NCBI GenBank assembly: GCA_934085825.1
Contig: CAKOHR010000005.1
Coordinates: 45,485-109,484, forward strand
Reading direction: 5' to 3'
Source: an uncultured Bacilli bacterium
Lineage (GTDB): Bacteria > Bacillota_I > Bacilli_A > RF39 > UBA660
Length of the DNA: 64,000 bases
Shown: positions 17,474 through 24,463 of the stretch, one piece after another
How the letters are laid out: every line of letters begins with the position of its first letter
Numbering within the stretch: position 1 is the first letter of the stretch
The notes under the pieces: model-generated
What the model was told of the DNA's origin: nothing
The model's input: the letters and a program-made list of their open reading frames with translations, nothing else
Databases searched by the model: none
Program-made: the position numbers and the translations under genes

Positions 17474-18379
17474 ATGAATTATTTACCAGAGTTAATAATA
17501 CTTTTAATTATAGCTGCAGTAGTTTTAATAGCTCGTCGAAATCCTGGAGAAAATGTATATAAATATGTTACAAATAAAGCAACAGACGTTTATGATAAAT
17601 ATGCTCCGTACTCGTTTAAAATGGTTAGAGAAAAAGCTGTTGAGTTAGGGCAAGAATTTACACCACGCCAATATTTAACTCAAGTATTAATTTTAGGTGG
17701 CTTGGCTGCTATAGTAGGATATTTTTACTTTTATAGTATTATAGTAGCTGCTATATATGCAGTGGTAGCAATAGCATTTATACCATATCTTGCCTATCTA
17801 AGACTTCAAAGAGTATATAGTGAGTATATTTTTGAACAAATACAAACATATACAACCAATGTCATTATGGAATTTAATACAACACAAAGTTTTGTTAAAG
17901 CCCTAGAGGGCGTTAGGGATTCTGGCATTCTTGAAGAACCAGTTGTAAGCGATGTAAAGAAAATGATAGAAATGTCATATCAAAATGGTACAATCGATGA
18001 ATCAATCACTTATTTTAATAATAAATATCCATTTTATATGGTAAAAAATATGCATCAATTATTTTTACAAATTACTAAAGAAGGTGCTAGAGATTCAGGA
18101 CAAGCACTTGAAAATATGTCTCTTGACATAGATGCTTTAGTTGAAGGTGTATACCGTGACCAAATGGACAGAAATAATTTCCATGGCAGATTCTTAAGAT
18201 TTGGCTTAATTCTTTATTTATTAGTAATAGTTTTAAGATTTATGCTAGGTGAAGAAAACTACATTAAATTATTAGATATATGGTACGTACAAATAATATT
18301 ACACGCCATTGTCATTATAAATGCCTTCTTCATGTTAAGTGGAGAAAAATATTATAATGAAGATGTAGGAGGGGAATAA
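17474..18379 (+). CDS. tadB: TadB-like inner-membrane platform protein
   Basis: A 301-residue protein with membrane segments at about 3-20, 75-115 (two close together), 243-260 and 270-290, and between them the T2SSF-type cytoplasmic domain (NVIMEFNTTQSFVKALEGV, then LENMSLDIDALVEGVY). In Tad systems TadB and TadC form the platform on which CpaF acts. It begins behind AAGGAG. The last base of its stop is the first base of the next gene's ATG, so the two proteins are made together. Confidence 0.8.
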   Translation: MNYLPELIILLIIAAVVLIARRNPGENVYKYVTNKATDVYDKYAPYSFKMVREKAVELGQEFTPRQYLTQVLILGGLAAIVGYFYFYSIIVAAIYAVVAIAFIPYLAYLRLQRVYSEYIFEQIQTYTTNVIMEFNTTQSFVKALEGVRDSGILEEPVVSDVKKMIEMSYQNGTIDESITYFNNKYPFYMVKNMHQLFLQITKEGARDSGQALENMSLDIDALVEGVYRDQMDRNNFHGRFLRFGLILYLLVIVLRFMLGEENYIKLLDIWYVQIILHAIVIINAFFMLSGEKYYNEDVGGE

Positions 18380-19167
18380 TGCAAATAGAAGTTATTATTG
18401 TTGCTATAATTGTATTTGGTATAATGACTATAACTGGACAAATCAGTATAAATCAACTTATTAGTGATAATCAAATTCTTTTTATGAAATTAAAAGAAAA
18501 AGATTGGGATTTTCTAGTTAGAGCTAAATATGGAAATAATATAAATCCAGATATTCTCTTTAACAAAAGAATAAAAAATGCTTTAATTTCTATGGCAATA
18601 GCTTTAGCATTTTTAATAAAAGACTTAAATGCTGTTAAAGTATTATTAATATTTGTCCTTGGAGTATTTGTATTTAAAACCTCATACAATGACATAAAAA
18701 AATATTATCAAAGACATATGGCAGAAATTGATTCTATGCTGCCACATTATTTAAAGAACTTAGAAATATTAATACAACATTATACAGTACCAGTTGCTAT
18801 CGGAAAATCAATGGCTGAATCTCCAGAAATATTTAAAGATGGACTTCAAGAAATGATAGATTCAATAAATTCCGGTGATGATACAATAGAACCATATATG
18901 GAATTTGCTAGAAAATATCCAGTGCGTGATTCAATGCGTATGATGCGTTTGCTATATCGTTTAAGTTTAGGGCGCCAAGAAAGAAAACAAGAACAAATTC
19001 TAACCTTTTCAAGATCTATTTCATCATTACAACAAAAAGCTCGTGAAACAAGATATAAAAATAGATTGGAAAAAATGGAAGGAAAGACCATGAGTATGTT
19101 AATAACAACTGGTGTAGGATTAATGATTCTATTGGTATTAGCTGTTATACAACTTATGGACATATAA
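18379..19167 (+). CDS. tadC: TadC-like inner-membrane platform protein
   Basis: The 262-residue partner of TadB: membrane segments at about 3-20, 73-85, 92-105 and 238-260, and a soluble T2SSF-like part with MLPHYLKNLEILIQHYTVPV and the repeated helical FSRSISSLQQKARE near the C-terminus. Translationally coupled to tadB by a one-base overlap. No terminator follows it, but a strong new promoter for the pilin-like genes lies in the next 80 bases. Confidence 0.75.
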   Translation: MQIEVIIVAIIVFGIMTITGQISINQLISDNQILFMKLKEKDWDFLVRAKYGNNINPDILFNKRIKNALISMAIALAFLIKDLNAVKVLLIFVLGVFVFKTSYNDIKKYYQRHMAEIDSMLPHYLKNLEILIQHYTVPVAIGKSMAESPEIFKDGLQEMIDSINSGDDTIEPYMEFARKYPVRDSMRMMRLLYRLSLGRQERKQEQILTFSRSISSLQQKARETRYKNRLEKMEGKTMSMLITTGVGLMILLVLAVIQLMDI

Positions 19168-19190
19168 TTTACAAAAAAATTAAAATATAA

Positions 19191-19219
19191 TTGATATTTT
19201 CCTAAAATTCAGTTATAAT
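19191..19219 (+). promoter_or_regulatory. Strong internal promoter of the pilin-like genes
   Basis: TTGATA 19191-19196, exactly 17 bases, TATAAT 19214-19219, then AAAAGGAGGATG as ribosome site. This is close to consensus and is the best promoter of the pilus block. It would raise the amounts of the small pilin-like proteins over the machinery. Confidence 0.75.
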
Positions 19220-19247
19220 AAAAGTATATTAAAAGGAGGATGACAAA

Positions 19248-19493
19248 ATGAAAGAAGCTACAGGAGAATTAAATATGACCGTAGTCACTGTAGTTGCAAT
19301 TGCTGCTGTTGGGGCTTTCTTCTATTTCTTTATCTGGCCTGGTATTCAAGCTGGACTTTCAAGAAATACATGTCTTAATCTATGTCCAGGTGGAGAACTA
19401 GATACATCACAAGGACGTGGTGGCGTAGATGTTAATAGTAAAACTTGCTATTGTGCTGATGGAGACCCAATACAATTTGGCGACGAAGAATAA
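19248..19493 (+). CDS. Small pilin-like protein A (candidate major pilin)
   Basis: An 81-residue protein starting MKEATGELNMT, followed directly by a hydrophobic helix (VVTVVAIAAVGAFFYFFIWP) and a short cysteine-rich tail (four Cys). The next gene begins with the same MKEATGELNMT. A short polar leader ending in Gly, then Glu, then a helix is the layout of type IV/Flp prepilins, with possible cleavage between G6 and E7. It has the best promoter and ribosome site in the locus, as expected for a major subunit. The assignment is inference from layout and context. Confidence 0.6.
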   Translation: MKEATGELNMTVVTVVAIAAVGAFFYFFIWPGIQAGLSRNTCLNLCPGGELDTSQGRGGVDVNSKTCYCADGDPIQFGDEE

Positions 19494-19513
19494 GACAAAT
19501 AAAGAGGTGAAAA

Positions 19514-19774
19514 ATGAAAGAGGCTACAGGAGAATTAAATATGACGATAATAGTTTCTATATCGATCGGGATCTTGGCAGCCTTTTTTTTCGGCTTTTTA
19601 TGGCCATTAATAAACACCAATTTTCAGAAAAATTCTCAATGTAACAAGGCAGTATGTGATTGTTCATCTGTGACTAGAGAAAACATTGAAAGTGAGACTG
19701 GTCAAAAAAATTATTGTCGTTGTCATGATAAAGCATCAGAAGATAACACGTTTTATTGTCCATTCAAAGGTTAG
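19514..19774 (+). CDS. Small pilin-like protein B (paralogue of A)
   Basis: An 86-residue protein that shares the start MKEATGELNMT with the preceding gene, then a hydrophobic helix (IIVSISIGILAAFFFGFLWP) ending in the same LWP/IWP turn, and a tail with six cysteines (CNKAVCDC, CRCH, CPF). The extracellular tails of A and B differ, while the leader and helix are kept, as expected for two subunits handled by one assembly machine. Ribosome site AGAGGTG. Followed 9 bases later by the next small membrane gene. Confidence 0.6.
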   Translation: MKEATGELNMTIIVSISIGILAAFFFGFLWPLINTNFQKNSQCNKAVCDCSSVTRENIESETGQKNYCRCHDKASEDNTFYCPFKG

Positions 19775-19783
19775 GAGGAAGAT

Positions 19784-20281
19784 ATGAAAGAATCATTAAG
19801 CGTAACGTATATTTTTCAAATAGTAATATTATTTATTCTATTATTTACAGCTATTATGGCTTTAACTATCAATAATTCAAATGCCTTTGGAATTAAAGAT
19901 CAAATAGTAAATATATTAGAAGCTAATGGCGGAAATTACATGGAAAATGGTAATTTGAGTGAAGAAATAGTTGATTTAATTGAAAGTACATCATATCGCA
20001 CAACTGGAAAATGTGATGAAGACTATCAAGGATTTGATAGAACTGGAGCATCTGTTTCTGCCAATCAAGATGCATCAATATGCATTAAAGAAGTAAATGC
20101 AACAGATGGTGTAGATAAGTATTTAACAGAAGTAATAGGTGAGGGAAAAATAGCAACGGGTGATTTTATGCCTGGAAAATATTATCAAATAGTAGTATTT
20201 TTTCAATTAGATTTGCCAGTTGTTAAACAAGTATATAATTTTTCTTCCAAAGCCGAAACAAAAGTTTTATATCAAAAGTAG
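19784..20281 (+). CDS. TadE-like minor pilin candidate with one membrane helix
   Basis: The 165-residue protein has a very short polar N-terminus (MKESLSVTY), a membrane helix (IFQIVILFILLFTAIMALTI) and an exported domain with two cysteines (TGKCDEDYQGF, ASICIKEV). It ends PGKYYQIVVFFQLDLPVV, which is matched by the next gene (YDVKVFFRFNLPVIG), so the two are paralogues. The design is that of TadE/TadF minor pilins. Ribosome site AGGAGG. Part of the same transcript as the pilin-like genes. Confidence 0.6.
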   Translation: MKESLSVTYIFQIVILFILLFTAIMALTINNSNAFGIKDQIVNILEANGGNYMENGNLSEEIVDLIESTSYRTTGKCDEDYQGFDRTGASVSANQDASICIKEVNATDGVDKYLTEVIGEGKIATGDFMPGKYYQIVVFFQLDLPVVKQVYNFSSKAETKVLYQK

Positions 20282-20293
20282 GAGACATAATAA

Positions 20294-20743
20294 ATGAAAA
20301 CCGTAAGTGAATCAACTTGGACATTTCAAATGATTATTTTCTTCATTCTAATATTTGCTTGCTTTCTAACATTAGTTATAAGTTATAATAAGGCCTATAC
20401 CATAAAAAATAGAATGCTAAATATGATTGAAAAATATGAAGGTGTTACACCAACATCTGCTGAATTCATAAATGATTTTATATATAATAAAGGTTATACA
20501 AATACTGGTAAATGTCCAGAAAGTTGGATGGGGGCAATAAACTTAGAAGGTGACTTTGAAGTGTCTAAAAATAATACAAAATATTTTTATTGTTTTAAAA
20601 GAAGTGTTAGAAATAATCAAGATTATTACGATGTAAAAGTTTTTTTCAGATTTAATCTACCAGTAATAGGCAACATAGCAAATTATGAGATCGATGGAAC
20701 TACAAAAACATTTATAGGTGCCAATGATCAAATAGAGGAGTAA
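20294..20743 (+). CDS. TadE-like minor pilin candidate, paralogue of preceding gene
   Basis: A 149-residue protein: MKTVSESTWTF, then a membrane helix (QMIIFFILIFACFLTLVISY), then an exported domain with TGKCPESWMG and YYCFKRS-type cysteines (YFYCFKRS). Both this and the preceding protein have TGKC at the same place and a closing VFF-F-LPV strand. It probably forms a pair with it, as TadE and TadF do. It is followed 4 bases later by the CpaE-like gene. Confidence 0.6.
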   Translation: MKTVSESTWTFQMIIFFILIFACFLTLVISYNKAYTIKNRMLNMIEKYEGVTPTSAEFINDFIYNKGYTNTGKCPESWMGAINLEGDFEVSKNNTKYFYCFKRSVRNNQDYYDVKVFFRFNLPVIGNIANYEIDGTTKTFIGANDQIEE

Positions 20744-20747
20744 TAAA

Positions 20748-21737
20748 ATGAATGTAATAATATCAAATAAATATCAATCATTATTAGCCAGTCTGAATAT
20801 TGACGTAATAAAGAGCATAAACGGAGAATTTACAGTAGAAGAATTAGTTAATCAATTTCAAAGTTTTTATTTTAACAAGATGATTATAGACATTACAGCA
20901 ATTAAGAATTATGAAAATATAAACATAATGCAAAGTTTATCTGTAAATTTTGACATGACCAAAGTTATCTTGTTACTAGACGATTCTGAAAAGGTTAATT
21001 CACCAATGTACATATCACAATTAATATCAATGGGAATATACAATTTCACAAATGATATTAATACTGTAAAATACTTAATTAATAATCCAAATCAATATAA
21101 AGATGTAGCGAATTATCATCATATAGGAGGATTTAGAAAGCCACCTTTAAACGAAAAAGCGGTAGATACGACCCGTGGAAAAATGGGCCAAAAGATAATT
21201 GGTTTTAAGAATGTAACAGAACATGCCGGAGCAACAACATTAATATATTTACTTAAACTACATCTAGAAAAATCATACAATGTTAAAGCTGTAGAAATTG
21301 ATAAAAATGATTTTATATATTTTAATGACCGAAGTTTAGAAAGTATTTCGAGCATCGAATTTATTGACTTTTTAAGTATTAATAGCAATTATGATGTAAT
21401 TTTAGTAGATTTAAATGACGCTGAAATTTCAGAATACTGTCATGACATTGTATATTTAATAGAACCTGGCTTAATTAAATTAAACAAATTAATAAGACAA
21501 GATAATGCAATATTTACTAAATTAGCGGATAAGAAAATAGTTTTAAATCGAAGCGTTCTTGACACTAAAGATGTATCAGATTTTGAAAAGGAAAGTGGTA
21601 GTAAAGTATTTTTCAATATACCTTACTTAGATGATAAACTTGATGATCAAATGGTTGTAAATGCATTTTTGACTGCACTAGGATTTACTAGAATAGATGA
21701 TAAAAATAATTCAGGAATATTTAGTATATTTAAATAA
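20748..21737 (+). CDS. CpaE/TadZ-like P-loop protein with altered Walker A
   Basis: The 329-residue protein has an N-terminal receiver-like domain (about 1-120) and a C-terminal ParA/MinD-like domain, the layout of CpaE/TadZ, which place Tad machines in the cell. In place of the usual GGxGKTT it reads IGFKNVTEHAGATTL with H159-AGATT, so the P-loop lysine is missing. The later strand YDVILVDLND matches the ParA Walker B strand. Loss of the lysine occurs in other TadZ-type proteins, and suggests binding without normal hydrolysis; that is inference. It follows the minor pilins by 4 bases. Confidence 0.75.
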   Translation: MNVIISNKYQSLLASLNIDVIKSINGEFTVEELVNQFQSFYFNKMIIDITAIKNYENINIMQSLSVNFDMTKVILLLDDSEKVNSPMYISQLISMGIYNFTNDINTVKYLINNPNQYKDVANYHHIGGFRKPPLNEKAVDTTRGKMGQKIIGFKNVTEHAGATTLIYLLKLHLEKSYNVKAVEIDKNDFIYFNDRSLESISSIEFIDFLSINSNYDVILVDLNDAEISEYCHDIVYLIEPGLIKLNKLIRQDNAIFTKLADKKIVLNRSVLDTKDVSDFEKESGSKVFFNIPYLDDKLDDQMVVNAFLTALGFTRIDDKNNSGIFSIFK

Positions 21738-21755
21738 TTAAGGAGGTTATGGAAA

Positions 21756-22106
21756 ATGAGTTTTTGCTACAAGACAGCAACAATATGGAAGTTTATAGGT
21801 GAGTTCTTGCTTGTATTAAAAATATTAATACCAATAATAATAATAGTATTAGGAATAATCGATTTTGGTAAATCAGCGATATCAAACGATGAGAAAGCCA
21901 TGAGAAATTCAAGCATGAAATTATTTAAAAAAATATTAACTGGTATTTTGATTTTCTTTATACCAGTTATAATAAAAATTGTATTTTCTATGATAGGTTT
22001 TGTAAGTAAAGATATGCAAAAAGATTATATGAATTGTATTGATTGTTTAACAAGTCCAAATAAAAGTTGTGACACATCTTATAAGGGAAATATTTTTAAG
22101 AAATAA
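21756..22106 (+). CDS. VirB2/TrbC-like two-helix membrane protein, copy 1
   Basis: A 116-residue protein with two membrane helices (FLLVLKILIPIIIIVLGIID and ILTGILIFFIPVIIKIVFSM) separated by a short basic loop (SAISNDEKAMRNSSMKLFKK), and a C-terminal CIDCLTSP motif plus an N-terminal Cys. This resembles the VirB2/TrbC pilin shape of type IV secretion systems. The same domain occurs in the next gene and at the end of the lipoprotein encoded at 45100. Ribosome site AAGGAGG. Last gene of the main pilus transcript. Confidence 0.6.
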   Translation: MSFCYKTATIWKFIGEFLLVLKILIPIIIIVLGIIDFGKSAISNDEKAMRNSSMKLFKKILTGILIFFIPVIIKIVFSMIGFVSKDMQKDYMNCIDCLTSPNKSCDTSYKGNIFKK

Positions 22107-22135
22107 TTGACATTGTTAGCAAAATAATGTAAAAT
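22107..22135 (+). promoter_or_regulatory. Promoter of VirB2-like copy 2
   Basis: A perfect TTGACA at 22107-22112 starts just after the preceding stop; a 17-base spacer and TAAAAT at 22130-22135 follow. The second VirB2-like gene can therefore be made separately from the pilus operon. Confidence 0.75.
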
Positions 22136-22164
22136 AATAGTATACACAGAGAGGAGTGTTGTTT

Positions 22165-22503
22165 GTGGAGTTTTGTTATAATGCACAACCTATTTTCAAG
22201 ACTATAGGTATGTTTCTATTAGTTTTTAAAATTGTTATTCCAGTTTTATTAATAATATTCGGAATGATTGATTTAGGAAAAGCAGTAATATCTAGTGATG
22301 ATAAGGCTGTATCTAAGGCTGCTAAATCATTACTAAACAGAGTTATTGCTGGGATATGTATATTCTTCATACCAACAATAGTAACAATTGCTTTTAGTAT
22401 TGTTGATGGATTCAATGAAGTAAAAGGTCAATTTAATGTATGTAAAGATTGTATTTCTAGTCCATTGAATGAAGATAAATGTTACGAAAAACCTGTTAAT
22501 TAA
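22165..22503 (+). CDS. VirB2/TrbC-like two-helix membrane protein, copy 2
   Basis: I choose GTG 22165, eight bases after GAGGAG; the in-frame GTG at 22156 overlaps that ribosome site. The 112-residue protein repeats the plan of copy 1: MEFCYNAQ start, helix one (TIGMFLLVFKIVIPVLLIIF), loop with ISSDDKAVSKAAKSL, helix two (AGICIFFIPTIVTIAFSI), and CKDCISSP near the end. It has its own consensus promoter and terminator, so it is a single-gene unit at the edge of the pilus block. Confidence 0.6.
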   Translation: MEFCYNAQPIFKTIGMFLLVFKIVIPVLLIIFGMIDLGKAVISSDDKAVSKAAKSLLNRVIAGICIFFIPTIVTIAFSIVDGFNEVKGQFNVCKDCISSPLNEDKCYEKPVN

Positions 22504-22528
22504 ACGTATGGAATATTAATACAATTTA

Positions 22529-22558
22529 AAAATAGATAATGAAAGTTATCTATTTTTT
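22529..22558 (+). terminator. Terminator of VirB2-like copy 2
   Basis: TAGATAA (22533-22539), loop TGAAAG, TTATCTA (22546-22552), then T6; the outer A and T runs extend the stem. Confidence 0.85.
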
Positions 22559-22642
22559 GTGGCTTTAATACCATATTTAATTAATTGGCATCTATTCTTT
22601 AAAAACTTGTTTGTTAAGATATAAACAATTAGTTAAAATTTT

Positions 22643-22678
22643 GCAAAAAAAAAGATAGAACTTATGCAGCTCTATCTT
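22643..22678 (-). terminator. Terminator of the convergent surface-protein gene
   Basis: On the minus strand AAGATAGA (22678-22671), an 11-base loop, TCTATCTT (22659-22652), then T7 or more. The stop codon of the gene (22664-22662) lies inside the loop. Confidence 0.8.
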
Positions 22679-24194
22679 CATATTGTCCAGTGTATGTATA
22701 CCCACTAAGTGAAGTTTCTTTACTCCAAGTATATTGTGGAACTCTATGTTTCCAAGTATATTCTTGTTTAGAATCAGTAATCATATATCCATTATATTTT
22801 GAACGATTTGAATCTAAATCCCAAGTACAAGCACTAGGTCTAGTATAAGTAACATTAAATTTCAATGGAACAAAAATTACATTAGCTTTTAAGTTATTTG
22901 CATAATATGGAGTAACACCACTTATATTATAATAATTAATTGTAACACCAGCTGCCCAATGTGCAACAGATGAATTGTAATATGCACCAGTTACAGAGAA
23001 TCTAAAGTTATTACTCTTTAAAGATGATGCTCTAAAAGCAGTAGCATTACTGATAGCAGCATTACGTGTACCATCATTGCCAGTCATATATAAATTTCCA
23101 CGTGCATTTATATATGCTTGATAATCAGTATTTGAATTACTAAAGTAAGATTTGCTATTGTTTACAATTGCAACGTTTTGAGCATCACTAGGTAAATCCA
23201 TAAATTGAAGTTCATAATTATAAGTACCAGAATTTTTTGAAGTTCCTATATAACTTGTTGAATAATAAGTTTTTATACATTCTTTGCAATAATAATTATA
23301 TTTTACTGTTAGTTTTTTATTTTCAGCTTCAGCAGCAGTAGAATAACCATCTTTCCAATCAGTCCATTTTACATATTTATAATATCTAACTTTGCTAGTT
23401 GAAGGTTGAGAATTATTATTGTTATTGTTGTTATTATTATTATTGTTGTTGTTACTGCAACTTGTTTGGCAACAACCACTTGAACAATTAATTTTTACTG
23501 TTACGGTAGTGGTAACTGTAGTCTTTGTACTTGAACTTGTACTTGTTGTTGAACTTGAACCATATCCGTTTCCATTACTAGTAGTAGTATTACTGCTTGT
23601 ATTAGAAGTTGAAGTATTATTTTTACGTGAACTTGATCCAGTATTTGATTTACTTCCACTGATATTATTACTTGTATTAGTACCAGCATCAGTATCAACC
23701 ACATCAGTGTTTATTTTACTGCTATCAACAGTACAAGTACCATTACTATCACAAGTTGTATCTTCAATTGTTGTAACAATAAAGTCTGATTGTTCACCAC
23801 AAGTTAAACTAACTTTTAATGCATAATTTCCATCAGCAGTCTTAGTAGTTTGAATATAACTTGAATTAGTGTCGCATGTCTTGCCATCATTTGTAAAATC
23901 AATTAGTAATTTTTGATTAATCATTTGAGCAAGTGTCACTTTTTCAGTTGCACCAACTTTTTCAGGCAACTTTGATTTAGTAAAATATTCAAATGCAGCA
24001 GTTTTCATAGTGTTAATATTATTGATATATTCACTATTATTACTAGCTAAAGTATTACTAGATTTTGTTGAACCATTACCAGTTACCTTAACAAAAATCC
24101 ATCCTGCAATAAACACAATAGCTGCTAAAACCACAAGTTTAATTGCTAGTGATCCCCAATTTAAACTTAAACGTTTATTTCCATCTTCGTACAT
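22662..24194 (-). CDS. Large pilin-like surface protein with Asn and Ser/Thr linkers
   Basis: The start at ATG 24194 has a strong AAGGGGG site eight bases away; the in-frame ATG at 24212 contains that site and is not used. The 510-residue product has one N-terminal membrane helix (LVVLAAIVFIAGWIFVKV), then a pseudopilin-like domain (MKTAAFEYFTKSKLPEKVGA, LAQMINQKLLIDF, two cysteines in TCDTNSSYI and VSLTCG), a Ser/Thr-rich linker, a cysteine knot (SSGCCQTSC), a run of 14 Asn, and a C-terminal domain of about 240 residues rich in Tyr and Asn. It converges on the pilus block and may be a surface subunit used with it. No name recognised. Confidence 0.6.
   Translation of the reverse strand: MYEDGNKRLSLNWGSLAIKLVVLAAIVFIAGWIFVKVTGNGSTKSSNTLASNNSEYINNINTMKTAAFEYFTKSKLPEKVGATEKVTLAQMINQKLLIDFTNDGKTCDTNSSYIQTTKTADGNYALKVSLTCGEQSDFIVTTIEDTTCDSNGTCTVDSSKINTDVVDTDAGTNTSNNISGSKSNTGSSSRKNNTSTSNTSSNTTTSNGNGYGSSSTTSTSSSTKTTVTTTVTVKINCSSGCCQTSCSNNNNNNNNNNNNNNSQPSTSKVRYYKYVKWTDWKDGYSTAAEAENKKLTVKYNYYCKECIKTYYSTSYIGTSKNSGTYNYELQFMDLPSDAQNVAIVNNSKSYFSNSNTDYQAYINARGNLYMTGNDGTRNAAISNATAFRASSLKSNNFRFSVTGAYYNSSVAHWAAGVTINYYNISGVTPYYANNLKANVIFVPLKFNVTYTRPSACTWDLDSNRSKYNGYMITDSKQEYTWKHRVPQYTWSKETSLSGYTYTGQYEDRAA
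23412..23453 (-). repeat. Asn-codon tract in the surface-protein gene
   Basis: Fourteen Asn codons in a row, mixing AAT and AAC, form an imperfect trinucleotide repeat. It separates a cysteine-rich part from the C-terminal domain. Changes in copy number would keep frame and alter linker length. Confidence 0.8.
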
Positions 24195-24378
24195 ATAACG
24201 TACCCCCTTCATTTTAGAAAATATCTTTTCCTTTAAGTCGCCACTATTCTACCATAAAATATTATATTTGTCAAATTTTATTAACAAAAATTTAGTAGAT
24301 TTGACATTAAAATACATGGAAATATTTAATACCACAAATAAATAGTACATTTAGCATATAAATACCAATAAAATTTAC

Positions 24379-24408
24379 TTGACTACAAATATATGTTTGT
24401 GATATATT
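24379..24408 (+). promoter_or_regulatory. uvrA promoter with LexA/DinR-box-like operator
   Basis: TTGACT 24379-24384 and TATATT 24403-24408 with an 18-base spacer. Between them lies ACAAATATATGTTTGT (24385-24400), an inverted repeat with one mismatch per half that follows the Bacillus LexA box plan (GAAC, four bases, GTTC) with AAAT and GTTT halves. A repressor bound here would block the promoter. SOS control of uvrA is known in Bacilli; use of this site is inference. Confidence 0.5.
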
Positions 24409-24463
24409 ATTTCTGCATGAAAAATATCTTTTTGTGTCAAAATATGAAAAAGAGGTGCAAGTT

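Noticed and set aside
19429..19644. A 71-codon plus-strand frame across the junction of the two small pilin-like genes
   Set aside because: It is out of frame with both genes, has no ribosome site, and the two flanking genes have good starts.
23419..23826. A 135-codon plus-strand frame rich in Leu and Val
   Set aside because: It is the complement of the Asn/Ser/Thr-rich part of the minus-strand surface-protein gene; no ribosome site and pure low complexity.
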